The notes beneath the pieces were generated by a model. It did no database searches. It saw only the letters and a list, made by a program, of their open reading frames with translations, and had not been told where the DNA came from. A stretch of 23,371 bases of DNA from Bacilli bacterium (GTDB lineage Bacteria; Bacillota_I; Bacilli_A; RFN20; CAG-288). The position numbers were made by a program, and so were the translations under genes. The stretch lies in assembly GCA_900763245.1 (NCBI GenBank), contig CAAFJQ010000143.1, positions 1 through 23,371 on the forward strand, in the 5' to 3' direction. Positions 1 to 7,031 of the stretch are shown here, piece after piece. Position 1 is the first letter of the stretch; every line of letters begins with the position of its first letter.

Positions 1-117
1 AACGGTTGGCAGAGAAAATACGCCCTGACAAGCAAGATGAAATCCGTCTTCGGGAATCTGGGCTACGACGAAAAGAAAATAGACGAGTTTTTAAGGACGG
101 AAGTCAAAAGCGTATAA
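1..117 (+). CDS. 3' end of a transposase-like gene (partial)
   Basis: The frame is open from the first base and ends at TAA (115-117), giving 38 residues. The 5' part lies outside the window. The residues include an R-K-Y-A-L-T block followed by a short charged helix, which resembles the C-terminal tail of IS1634/IS4-like DDE transposases as I remember them; that is family memory, not a search. Codon use is richer in G/C at third positions than in the genes that follow, and matches the transposase-like fragment at the right edge (23229-23371), which would lie just upstream in such a protein. The catalytic domain is not visible, so the assignment is moderate. Confidence 0.5.
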   Translation, partial: NGWQRKYALTSKMKSVFGNLGYDEKKIDEFLRTEVKSV

Positions 118-184
118 TTTCAGTGGGAGTTTAGGGTATAATCTTGATCCGACACAGATCAATAATCATATTGAGAAAAGTCTT

Positions 185-973
185 TTGATTACAGATAACA
201 AAAGGCCGGTCATCTATAGGAAGTATGATGATATCGTCGATTGTTTTGAAAAGTTTAATTGTTTTGTTACGAATCAGTTTATTGAGTATTTGACCATTCT
301 CGGTTATAGAGAAGTCGATGATTTTTCTATTGCCTGCTCTTCTGATGAGGAAATAAGACAAAGGTTATCGATTCCTTTTGGGAAGAAGATCTTGGAAAAG
401 ATAGATGGAAATGAGATTGATAATCGTTCTTGGAATACAGTAAGAAGGCATGTGTCCTATTCGTATCTAAGAGAAATCAATCTGATTTTCTCTTCGAATG
501 ATATCAGAGTATCACTGGCATTCGGTCTGACTCCTTACTGCGGAAAAAGAATGCTGGAATCAATCGATTCCATCGATGTTTCAAGTGATCATCTTGTTAC
601 CTTCAGACAGACTTTTCATCTGATGTATTATAGGGGAAGGATCATCCATTCTTCCTATATCGATACAGATTATTCAGTGAATGACTACATTGCGTATTGG
701 AAAAAGAATATCGAGTACATGAGAAAATATACACCTGAAGAAGCAATCAGATTATATGAGAAGATGTTAGAGGATGGATTTATCAAGAAAGATAATTATG
801 ATGCTTTGAAAAGACAGTTGAACGGAAAGAAGAATCCGGTTCTTGTCATACCTGAAATCATTGTCGAATATGGCTTTAGTTATGAGGAGGCCTCGACATT
901 AGGAATTGATGCTTTTGCTGCTGAACTGAAGAAGAAAATCAATGATACATTGACGTCATTCAAGCTGAAATAA
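185..973 (+). CDS. Unknown protein, probably 5'-truncated
   Basis: I do not recognise this 262-residue protein (counted from TTG 185). It is hydrophilic, with no signal peptide or membrane segment. The C-terminal third has a helical E-E-A-I-R-L-Y-E-K-M-L-x-x-G-x-I segment that resembles the short SHOCT-like C-terminal helices of other proteins, then a Lys-rich end. The same frame stays open upstream to about position 95 without an ATG, and no convincing ribosome site precedes TTG 185. The original start has therefore probably been lost where the transposase-like sequence (1-117) abuts it. It lies on the same strand as the FtsH-like gene at 1073, separated by a 12-bp-stem hairpin, so it may be an old neighbour in a shared locus. 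Function unknown; that it is (or was) a real gene is likely, but the start is uncertain. Confidence 0.6.
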   Translation: MITDNKRPVIYRKYDDIVDCFEKFNCFVTNQFIEYLTILGYREVDDFSIACSSDEEIRQRLSIPFGKKILEKIDGNEIDNRSWNTVRRHVSYSYLREINLIFSSNDIRVSLAFGLTPYCGKRMLESIDSIDVSSDHLVTFRQTFHLMYYRGRIIHSSYIDTDYSVNDYIAYWKKNIEYMRKYTPEEAIRLYEKMLEDGFIKKDNYDALKRQLNGKKNPVLVIPEIIVEYGFSYEEASTLGIDAFAAELKKKINDTLTSFKLK

Positions 974-999
974 ATAGTCCTGAAAATCGTACATAGAGA

Positions 1000-1029
1000 A
1001 TCAGCTGTCCTAATTTCAGGACAGCTGAT
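1000..1029 (+). terminator. Perfect 12-bp inverted repeat between two genes
   Basis: ATCAGCTGTCCT (1000-1011) pairs exactly with AGGACAGCTGAT (1018-1029) around a 6-nt loop. The T-tract after it is weak (TTTGCTATATT). It most likely ends transcription of the upstream unknown gene or limits read-through into the FtsH-like gene, whose start is 44 nt downstream. Confidence 0.55.
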
Positions 1030-1072
1030 TTGCTATATTCTAGTCGCTTAGGAAAGGAGAACATAAGCGATT

Positions 1073-2299
1073 ATGAATCAACAGTTTTTAGAAAAAGTAT
1101 ACGGGTACAAAGAGGTCAAGAAGGAGCTGAAGACAATACAGGATTGGTATTTCAATTACGAAAGTCTAGGAGAGAGAAGAAAGATGCTTCCGAAAGGAAT
1201 CCTGTTTTACGGAGAGCCAGGAGAAGGGAAGACACATATGGTAAGAGAATATTCAAAGTCTTTTGGTTATCCGACTTTCGTCATAGAAGGCAATGATGAT
1301 AATGTTCTTGATGAAGTGCTGAAAACCTACGAGAAGGCATCAAAAGAAAAGAATGCAATCGTCGTTATCGATGAGATTGATCGTCTGATTGAAAAAGATG
1401 ACAAGCTGACACGTATCTTGATGGCTCAATTGGATGGATTCAAAACATCGACGGTTCTGACTTTGGCTACCTGCAATTATTATTTCTCTATACCGGAAGC
1501 ATTGCGTCGACCGGGAAGATTCGATAGACATCTTCAGCTTTTCATCTCTGATGACAGTGATCTGCTTGATGTCATAAGAGGATTTTCAACAGATGCCGGT
1601 ATCAAGCTGAATGAAAATGATGAAACTGAATTGCCTGAAACCTTCTATCATTGCACCCCTAGTTACATCAAATTCGTTTTCAATAATGTCGCATTGCGGT
1701 TCAACCATAAATGGACAATTGCAGATATCATCAATACGGCTGATTTTCTAGAGACAGGGTTCCTTCAGAAAAACGAGGATTTCAAAATAAAAAGAAGCAC
1801 GGCAATACATGAAGCAGGACATGCAGTCTATCTCTATCTATTCTGTAAAACTAAGAAATTCCTGCGTATCTTTTTTGATCATAAAGGCGGACATACCGCT
1901 TGTAGAAGCCTCAGTCAGTATCAATCAAGGGAAGGGAAAATAGAGAAGGTCAAAGCCGCTCTTTCCGGTATGGTAGCAGAAGATATCGTTATGAAAAAAC
2001 ATGAGATCGGATGCGAAGATGATCTTGAAAGAGCATATGATACGTCCTATTTCTTGATGAATGAAGTCTGCCTTGATGGAGTAAAGAACTATTGCTCTTT
2101 AAATATGAGAGAGTGTTGTTCAGATAATCTGAAAAGAGTATCTGAACAACATGCATCTGTCTACTTAAGAAAGAATTACAGAATCGTCAGAAAACAGCTT
2201 AGGAGATATAAGAATAAGATCATTCAGGTTGCAGATGTTCTGATGAAGAACAAAGAGATCAAAAGAAATGAGTTCGTTAAGATAATGGAAGAAAAATGA
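1073..2299 (+). CDS. Soluble FtsH-like AAA+ ATPase with M41-type zinc protease domain
   Basis: This 408-residue protein reads as a compact FtsH without the N-terminal membrane anchor. The AAA+ module begins almost at residue 1. Walker A is GEPGEGKT (47-54), Walker B is IVVIDEID (96-103), sensor-1 Asn is in ATCN (132-135), and the second region of homology RRPGRFDR (145-152) keeps both arginine-finger positions. The protease half has the zinc motif HEAGH (246-250) and the distal Asp ligand in E-D-D-L-E-R-A-Y (315-322, D317). The aromatic pore-loop stretch typical of FtsH is not recognisable; the region reads P-T-F-V-I-E-G-N-D. Canonical FtsH is about 600 residues with two membrane helices; here nothing precedes the ATPase and the C-terminal part is short. 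A good site (AGGAAAGGAGA) precedes ATG 1073. ATP-dependent proteolysis in the cytoplasm is inferred; the substrate is unknown. Likely not the cell's housekeeping FtsH. Confidence 0.85.
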   Translation: MNQQFLEKVYGYKEVKKELKTIQDWYFNYESLGERRKMLPKGILFYGEPGEGKTHMVREYSKSFGYPTFVIEGNDDNVLDEVLKTYEKASKEKNAIVVIDEIDRLIEKDDKLTRILMAQLDGFKTSTVLTLATCNYYFSIPEALRRPGRFDRHLQLFISDDSDLLDVIRGFSTDAGIKLNENDETELPETFYHCTPSYIKFVFNNVALRFNHKWTIADIINTADFLETGFLQKNEDFKIKRSTAIHEAGHAVYLYLFCKTKKFLRIFFDHKGGHTACRSLSQYQSREGKIEKVKAALSGMVAEDIVMKKHEIGCEDDLERAYDTSYFLMNEVCLDGVKNYCSLNMRECCSDNLKRVSEQHASVYLRKNYRIVRKQLRRYKNKIIQVADVLMKNKEIKRNEFVKIMEEK

Positions 2300-2320
2300 C
2301 GATACGCTCTAAATCGAAAA

Positions 2321-2347
2321 ATGTCTCCTGGACAGTTTAAGAGACAT
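2321..2347 (+). terminator. Possible hairpin after the FtsH-like gene
   Basis: ATGTCTC (2321-2327) pairs with GAGACAT (2341-2347) over a 13-nt loop that itself contains CTG/CAG. No strong T-run follows, so it is only a possible terminator. Confidence 0.35.
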
Positions 2348-2411
2348 TGCAATGCCGATGTTTCGGTGCTATAGTTTCAATAACATTTAAATTTTAAGAG
2401 TACATGTAAAT

Positions 2412-2849
2412 ATGAACAAAGCAATTAAGAATGAGATTCTACATAACTTAGAAGTCAGGAAAGATTTGAAATTATTATTTGATCGTTTTAAAAAAGGTTC
2501 TAATAAATCATTGACTAGTATAGACGCGGCCTTAATGGAGATTAAGTTTTCATCGATTGTCGATGGTTCAATAGATGATATTTGGTGTTATCTTTTTTAT
2601 TTGAATCACGTAGGATATCTGAGTCTTGATGAAGTAAGTCACCTTATTGATCCGTTAAAAAAAGCTGAATCAGATTTATATGCTGATTCCGAAGGCTTAG
2701 ATGAAATGATTGAAGAGGTTCGAGGAAAAATAGATCCGAATAATGTCGAAGATTCGGTAAGTAAGTTAGAAAAGCCGAAAGATATATATGAAAGATATAT
2801 TCTTCAAAGAGCTCTTTTTCAATTTGATTACATTGTTGATTTAGATTGA
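2412..2849 (+). CDS. Small unknown protein
   Basis: A 145-residue acidic, helix-rich protein that I do not recognise. It has no membrane segment, signal peptide or metal-binding cluster. It follows the FtsH-like gene by 112 nt on the same strand, but a hairpin (2321-2347) lies between them and the ribosome site is weak (TTTAAGAGTACATGTAAAT before the ATG), so co-transcription is uncertain. Codon use is more AT-rich than in the FtsH-like gene (many TTA, AAT, GAT codons). It could be a partner or substrate of the protease, but only proximity suggests it. An imperfect inverted repeat (2897-2980) follows. Confidence 0.6.
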   Translation: MNKAIKNEILHNLEVRKDLKLLFDRFKKGSNKSLTSIDAALMEIKFSSIVDGSIDDIWCYLFYLNHVGYLSLDEVSHLIDPLKKAESDLYADSEGLDEMIEEVRGKIDPNNVEDSVSKLEKPKDIYERYILQRALFQFDYIVDLD

Positions 2850-2896
2850 TTGTCAGGGATATCAAATCATTAGGTTGAAGTTTTTCTATTAGGTGT

Positions 2897-2980
2897 GTAA
2901 GCCTAAAAGCAAAAATAACCCTTGTAGAATTTCGAGAAAATATCTCAGTTCCGCAGGGCTTTTGTTTATTTTAGGCTAAC
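2897..2980. repeat. Imperfect 28-nt inverted repeat
   Basis: A left arm at 2897-2924 (core AAGCCTAAAA) and a right arm at 2953-2980 (core TTTTAGGCTAA) are imperfectly complementary, including the inner CCCTTG/GCAGGG and an A-rich/T-rich stretch. The loop is 28 nt. It may be a terminator for the 2412 gene or a small non-coding palindromic element; I cannot tell which. Confidence 0.4.
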
Positions 2981-3012
2981 GAATGCCAAGTGTAAAAAAA
3001 CAATGTGGAAAA

Positions 3013-3056
3013 CAAAAAACAGACAGAACACAGTCTTTGTGAAGTGTTCTGTCTGT
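3013..3056 (-). terminator. Rho-independent terminator of the permease gene
   Basis: A perfect 13-bp stem, ACAGACAGAACAC (3019-3031) with GTGTTCTGTCTGT (3044-3056), has an A-run on its left side, which is a TTTTTT tract on the minus strand. It lies about 25 nt past the uraA stop codon. Confidence 0.85.
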
Positions 3057-3080
3057 AGTGTTTATAGGAGTCAGAAATTA

Positions 3081-4640
3081 TTATTTGGCTTGTTCGACTT
3101 CTGCTTTTTCCTTCTTGTCGTCCTTGTCTCTGAGGATAAGGTTCATGATGATACCGACAATCATGGCAACAGCAGTAGAAGTGATGGTGATGACAGGACT
3201 ATCGACATGGCCGAACTTCAAGGCGAGTCCGCCGATACCGCAGACGAGGATGGCGGAAGTGACGAAGATGTTCTTGGTCTTAGACATATCGACGTGTTCG
3301 TTGATCATCATCTTGACACCGGAGGAAGCGATGAATCCGTATAAGAGCAAGGAAACGCCGCCAGTGACGCAGGTAGGAATGGTCTGAGTGAGGCCCATGA
3401 TAGGAGAGAAGAAACCTAAGCAGATGGAGAAGACACAGGCTAACATGATGACTTTGACAGATGCAATCTTGGTGACACCGATGACAGCGACGTTTTCACC
3501 GTATGTTGTATTGGCTGCACCGCAACAGATACCGGAGACGGCAGTGGCGATACCATCGCCCATAAGGGTTCTTGTAAGGCCAGGTTCAGTAAGGAGATCT
3601 CTCTGGAGGATACCGGACATGTTCTTGTGGTCGCCGATATGTTCGCAGATGGTGACAAAGGAGACAGGGATAAAAAGCAAGGCGATGGTACCGATCTGGG
3701 ATGCCTTGAAGGTGTTTGTCAAAGTGAGAATATTTCCGGCCTTATCGTAGAACTGAGCAGCAGAACCGGCATAGTTCCAGTTCTTGGGCATAAAGAGGAA
3801 TTCAGGAAGATCGAGGAAGGACTGCACGGTGACATTTGCAACTCTCTGTCCATCAGTATTGACTGTGGTGAAGAGGTTGATGAGCGGATCGAAGTTAACG
3901 ATGTGGAAGTAATCGTTTCCGCACCCATAGTATCCGATGAGAGTGAATAAGACGGCGGTGAGATAACCGGCACCCATACCGATCATGAACGGAATCAAAG
4001 AGACTGTCTTTTTGCCGTAGAAGGCGCAGATGGCAGTGACGATCATGGCGACAACACCGCTAAGGAGAGCGATGAGGTTATAGGACTGACCGTTTCCGCT
4101 GGCGGAAGTGAGGTTGGAGATAGCAGAGCCGGATAAGCCTAAACCGATGACCATGATGACAGGTCCGACAACAATGGTAGGAAGAAGCTTGTTGAGCCAT
4201 CTGACTCCGGCAAACTTGATGATGAGGGCGACAACGACATAGACGATTCCGACAAAGGCCATACCGATAGGGAGTGACCACATGTTGGCTGTCTTGCCTA
4301 AGAAGTTGCCAGCGGCATCATAGACTTCCTGGCTTCCTAAGCCGACAGCTGCAGCCATCGGAGCGATATAAGCGAAGGAGGAAGCTAAGAACATCGGCGA
4401 TTTCATTTTCGTAAGAATAATATAAATCAACGTACCGATACCGGCGGAGACGATGGTCGGAGCGATCATTGTCTGAGCCAAAGAGGCTCCAGAGACATTG
4501 ATGTAGCCGCTGAAGACAATAAGAGGAACAGTAATACAGGCGACAAACATGGCTAAGACGTGCTGGATAGCTAAAATAATCCAGGAACCTACCTTCTTCG
4601 GTGATTCATTTACTTCTAGTATCATCCCATTCTCGTGCAT
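3081..4640 (-). CDS. uraA: Uracil permease (NCS2 family)
   Basis: This 519-residue inner-membrane protein is made almost entirely of hydrophobic helices and carries the NCS2 nucleobase-transporter signatures. The substrate-site block is I-C-E-H-I-G-D-H (331-338), with E333 and H334 matching the UraA/UracilP helix-8 motif. The second block is N-T-T-Y-G-E-N (377-383), with E382. Family members import uracil (or xanthine) with protons; TYGEN and CEHIG favour the uracil branch. It is about 90 residues longer than E. coli UraA, mainly because of long extracytoplasmic loops near residues 102-120 and 237-312. The start at 4640 is chosen because AAAGGAGAA lies just upstream. It is monocistronic, with a terminator at 3013-3056 and a structured leader containing its own terminator (4668-4701), so attenuation control is likely. 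Confidence 0.9.
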   Translation of the reverse strand: MHENGMILEVNESPKKVGSWIILAIQHVLAMFVACITVPLIVFSGYINVSGASLAQTMIAPTIVSAGIGTLIYIILTKMKSPMFLASSFAYIAPMAAAVGLGSQEVYDAAGNFLGKTANMWSLPIGMAFVGIVYVVVALIIKFAGVRWLNKLLPTIVVGPVIMVIGLGLSGSAISNLTSASGNGQSYNLIALLSGVVAMIVTAICAFYGKKTVSLIPFMIGMGAGYLTAVLFTLIGYYGCGNDYFHIVNFDPLINLFTTVNTDGQRVANVTVQSFLDLPEFLFMPKNWNYAGSAAQFYDKAGNILTLTNTFKASQIGTIALLFIPVSFVTICEHIGDHKNMSGILQRDLLTEPGLTRTLMGDGIATAVSGICCGAANTTYGENVAVIGVTKIASVKVIMLACVFSICLGFFSPIMGLTQTIPTCVTGGVSLLLYGFIASSGVKMMINEHVDMSKTKNIFVTSAILVCGIGGLALKFGHVDSPVITITSTAVAMIVGIIMNLILRDKDDKKEKAEVEQAK

Positions 4641-4667
4641 AGAGATTCTCCTTTCCGTGTTTTTCTC

Positions 4668-4701
4668 AAAAAAAGAGGCTTAGGTGAATGCCTAAGCCTC
4701 T
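4668..4701 (-). terminator. Intrinsic terminator inside the uraA leader
   Basis: On the minus strand AGAGGCTTAGG (4701-4691) pairs with CCTAAGCCTCT (4684-4674) over a 6-nt loop and is followed by TTTTTTT. It sits between the uraA promoter and its ribosome site, so it can only act on uraA: a classic attenuator position. The leader segment at 4759-4766 (minus strand CTAAGGCC) could pair with the terminator arm, with one bulged base, and compete with it. Confidence 0.75.
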
Positions 4702-4828
4702 AAAACACGATATTTATGGATTGGAAATCATGAAACTAATAGCAGAACGGAAAATCTTGGCCTTAGTCTTTTTGACGACAGAGATGACAAGAATTTCGTT
4801 TCTTTTTCTGTTCATGATTTTTAACCCG
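4702..4828 (-). promoter_or_regulatory. Folded uraA leader RNA, riboswitch-like
   Basis: The leader contains nested complementary segments (plus-strand coordinates): TTCATGATTT 4811-4820 with AAATCATGAA 4725-4734, a perfect 10 bp enclosing about 75 nt; TTCTG 4806-4810 with CAGAA 4743-4747; and CAAGA 4788-4792 with TCTTG 4755-4759. The terminator at 4668-4701 follows. I could not find the PyrR loop consensus or the guanine-riboswitch core. A new or diverged sensor is possible, or a protein-binding antiterminator. Confidence 0.5.
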
Positions 4829-4834
4829 CGGACT

Positions 4835-4863
4835 ATGATAAGGGTTAAGGATAGAAATGTAAA
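4835..4863 (-). promoter_or_regulatory. Probable uraA promoter
   Basis: On the minus strand TTTACA (4863-4858), a 17-nt spacer and TATCAT (4840-4835) form a sigma-70-type promoter. A TTAACCC/GGGTTAA inverted repeat (plus strand 4821-4827 and 4842-4848) spans the -10 and start region and could be an operator. Confidence 0.55.
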
Positions 4864-4885
4864 GAAAAATTTTTACTTTTTTTAG

Positions 4886-5169
4886 TTCTTCCTGTTTTTA
4901 TGACACGATTGAATTGCTCTGGAATCTTTTATGAAATGATAGTGTATTGCTGTCTGTATTAGCAGAAATGAGTGTCAATATTCTAGATTGGATATAGCAA
5001 CGGCAAGACACTATTTGTCATAAGAGTATTTTCAATCGATGAAGACATCGAGTCTGAAAATATTATGAATAGATCTTGATCATGTTTGCTTTTCCCTTGA
5101 TAGCATCTCTTTACCAAGGCTATGGAAGAAGGATGATTACATATATGTAACACGAAAAAAAACATCAAC
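4886..5169. other. Non-coding stretch with one palindrome
   Basis: I see no gene here. The only structure is at 5027-5062: TATTTTCA and CGATG pair with CATCG and TGAAAATA around AAGA. No T-run follows and it does not clearly serve either neighbour. Confidence 0.4.
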
Positions 5170-5252
5170 ATTTTGTATTTATGTGAAATCAAAGCAAAAA
5201 AGATTTTGTAAATATGTGGAATTCAAGCTTAAAACATTTTGTAAATATCTCA
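5170..5252 (+). repeat. Three direct repeats with exact 33-nt period before a relic ATPase gene
   Basis: Units ATTTTGTATTTATGTGA (5170), ATTTTGTAAATATGTGG (5203) and ATTTTGTAAATATCTCA (5236) start exactly 33 nt apart; the spacers are A-rich and the second ends in CTTAAAA. They directly precede the relic DUF4143 coding sequence. The same 33-nt phasing occurs before the intact DUF4143 gene at 22460. Operator or promoter elements are the simplest reading. Confidence 0.7.
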
Positions 5253-5561
5253 ATGGTTATTGAAAATGCAGTAGCACAGGCACTTATTGCATCAGGACAT
5301 GAACTGTTTTTCCATAGGTTTGATAGACATGAAATTGATTTTCTTATTACTTCAGGCGAGAAGTTATTGCCTATTGAGGTTAAATCATCTTCTTATCATA
5401 GCCATAAATCATTGGATAACTTCCAAGCCAAGTATTCGGATAGAGTAAAAGAGTCCTACGTCATTTATGGCAAAGATGTAAAACGCGAAGGGAATATAAT
5501 CTTTATTCCGTTTTATATGACGATGTTCTTAGAAAGGAACAATGCAAAAAGGGGTATCTGA
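5214..5561 (+). pseudogene. 3' relic of a DUF4143-type ATPase gene
   Basis: From about 5253 the reading frame matches the C-terminal domain of the intact ATPase at 21117-22460. Shared blocks include E-N-x-V-A-Q, a G-H-x-L-F/Y-F strand, E-I-D-F-L-I, P-I-E-V-K-S-S and the terminal Y-M-T-M-F-L. The acidic and E-x-K residues of a PD-(D/E)XK-like fold are present. The AAA domain, roughly 300 residues, is gone; the repeats that would lie before the start codon now run directly into this segment. The frame also continues past the ancestral F-L end for nine more codons into the trpS terminator. The upstream ATG (5214) lies in the repeats and is probably fortuitous. It is best read as the product of an internal deletion that kept the operator and 3' end. 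Confidence 0.75.
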
Positions 5562-5582
5562 CCAAATGGTTAGAACACCCCT
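5545..5582 (-). terminator. trpS terminator
   Basis: On the minus strand AGGGGT pairs with ACCCCT (plus strand 5577-5582 and 5550-5555), with an inner ACCA/TGGT stem, followed by TTTTTG. It lies 27 nt past the trpS stop and overlaps the tail of the relic ORF on the other strand. Confidence 0.75.
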
Positions 5583-5608
5583 GCTATAAGAATAGCTGAT
5601 AGATGAAT

Positions 5609-6769
5609 CTACTTCTTGCTTTTGGCAAGATATTCTTCCATCTTTTTTTCGTCTTCCAATTTCTTCTTGAAAGCTTTGGATTGCTTTTCGATGAGCTTTC
5701 TGTTCTCAAAGTAATTGACGCCTAATGCACGTCTGACGCGCATAACAGTCGCATGAGCCTTTTCCTGAGCTTTGAGAGAACCTTCCTGGAGGATTTTGTA
5801 AACACTGGGAATATCAGCTTCAAGCTCTTTTCTTCTGGCTCTGATCGGATCAAGAACATCGTTTATGACATCGGCGAGGAAACGTTTGACTGTGACATCG
5901 CCTAAGCCTCCTCTTTCATAATGAGCCTTAAGCTCTTCGAAATTATGATACTGAGGGAGATATTTTTTAAAATGATAATCCTGTACAAAAGCGGAGAGAT
6001 AGATGAAGACAGGATTGTTTTCTGTATGGCCTGGATCTTCGATTTTCAGATGAGTGGGATCTGTGAACATCGTCATGACCTTCTTACTGACGGTCTTTCT
6101 ATCATCGCTAAGATAGATGCAGTTACCTAAAGACTTGGACATCTTGGCCTTGCCATCGATGCCAGGGAGTCTCTTGCATGCTTCGTTCTCAGGAAGCATG
6201 ATCTTACAAGGTGTTAAAGTGTCTCCGTATAAGGAATTGAACTTATGGACGATTTCATTGGCCTGTTCGATCATTGGGGCCTGATCTTCGCCGACAGGGA
6301 CGATATTGGCATCAAAGGCTGTGATATCGGCTGCCTGTGAGACAGGATAGCAGAGGAATCCGGCAGGGATAGAGGAGTCCTGAAACTCTCTCATTGCCAA
6401 TTCGCTTTTGACTGTCGGGTTTCTTTCCAGTCTGGATAAGGTCACCAGGTCAAGATAGTAGCAGGTAAGCTCAAAGAGTTCAGGAACATGAGATTGGACA
6501 AAGATCGTTGTCTTTGTCGGATCCAATCCAGCTGAGAGATAGTCAAGAGCGACTTCGATGACATTGTCTCTGACCTTCTGGGGATTGCCGGCGTTGTCTG
6601 TCAAAGCCTGTGTATCTGCAATCATGACATACATCTCATCGAAATCACCTTGATTCTGAAGCTCGACTCTTCTTCTTAGTGATCCGACATAATGTCCGAT
6701 ATGAAGCTTGCCTGTCGGTCTGTCTCCGGTCAGCATTATGCGTTTTTCATTTGTCTTTTCGTTTTCCAT
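5609..6769 (-). CDS. trpS: Tryptophan--tRNA ligase
   Basis: This class I aminoacyl-tRNA synthetase charges tRNA-Trp in the cytoplasm. The signatures are HIGH (23-26, in G-K-L-H-I-G-H-Y), KMSKS (209-213), and the TrpRS-specific blocks N-P-T-V-K-S-E (117-123), Y-P-V-S-Q-A-A-D-I (141-149) and V-G-E-D-Q (159-163). At 386 residues it is longer than the usual 330-340; the excess is mostly the Lys/Glu-rich C-terminal tail (about 355-386) and a somewhat longer segment before Y-P-V-S-Q. The start is supported by GAGGTGA just upstream of ATG 6769. It is a single-gene transcript with its own promoter (6802-6829) and terminator (5545-5582). The short leader leaves no room for a T-box element. Confidence 0.96.
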   Translation of the reverse strand: MENEKTNEKRIMLTGDRPTGKLHIGHYVGSLRRRVELQNQGDFDEMYVMIADTQALTDNAGNPQKVRDNVIEVALDYLSAGLDPTKTTIFVQSHVPELFELTCYYLDLVTLSRLERNPTVKSELAMREFQDSSIPAGFLCYPVSQAADITAFDANIVPVGEDQAPMIEQANEIVHKFNSLYGDTLTPCKIMLPENEACKRLPGIDGKAKMSKSLGNCIYLSDDRKTVSKKVMTMFTDPTHLKIEDPGHTENNPVFIYLSAFVQDYHFKKYLPQYHNFEELKAHYERGGLGDVTVKRFLADVINDVLDPIRARRKELEADIPSVYKILQEGSLKAQEKAHATVMRVRRALGVNYFENRKLIEKQSKAFKKKLEDEKKMEEYLAKSKK

Positions 6770-6801
6770 GACGTCACCTCATAACAATTTAACTAAAGAG
6801 A

Positions 6802-6829
6802 ATTATACCATATTCAAAATGCTTGTCCT
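6802..6829 (-). promoter_or_regulatory. trpS promoter
   Basis: On the minus strand AGGACA (6829-6824), a 16-nt spacer and a perfect TATAAT (6807-6802) lie about 32 nt before the ATG. The -35 is a poor match; the -10 is strong. Confidence 0.6.
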
Positions 6830-6982
6830 ATCGAATATTGTGTTCTTAAATAAACGGATGACTTATTGTTGATGGAAACGATTTGTAAATTTTTCAGAAT
6901 GTATTTTTAAATGTGTTTTCATTCTCTAAAGGCTTGTGATAGAATACTAAAGATTATTGTCCCAGCTTTTTGCGTAGAGGGG

Positions 6983-7011
6983 TTGTAATCGCTTACATTT
7001 TTCTATATAAT
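6983..7011 (+). promoter_or_regulatory. Promoter of the HPr-like gene
   Basis: TTGTAA (6983-6988), a 17-nt spacer and TATAAT (7006-7011) form a near-consensus sigma-70 promoter about 20 nt before the ATG. The GAAGGAAA ribosome site follows at about 7019. Confidence 0.75.
6984..6997 (+). promoter_or_regulatory. Perfect cre site (CcpA operator) in the promoter
   Basis: TGTAATCGCTTACA fits the CcpA operator consensus TGWAANCGNTNWCA at every position. It covers the -35 element and half the spacer, so bound CcpA should block RNA polymerase. That CcpA acts here is inferred from family knowledge. Confidence 0.75.
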
Positions 7012-7031
7012 ATCAACGAAGGAAACTATTT

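Noticed and set aside
131..361. 76-residue minus-strand reading frame over the first unknown gene
   Set aside because: It is antisense to a longer, better-supported frame and has no ribosome site or recognisable motif.
3388..3973. Several 80-120-residue frames on either strand within uraA
   Set aside because: They are alternative-frame shadows of a strongly conserved transporter gene.
4820..4848. PyrR-binding loop in the uraA leader
   Set aside because: AGTCCGCGGGTT shares a few bases with the PyrR consensus but lacks the GNGAGG part.
5170..5252. CRISPR array
   Set aside because: There are only three units, the spacers are 16-17 nt and similar to each other, and no cas genes are nearby; the set at 22501-22588 fails for the same reasons.
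6780..6830. T-box leader before trpS
   Set aside because: The promoter leaves a leader of only about 30 nt with no T-box core or terminator.
6880..6893. Second cre site upstream of the HPr-like gene (TGGAAACGATTTGT)
   Set aside because: It breaks the consensus at three fixed positions and lies well upstream of the promoter.
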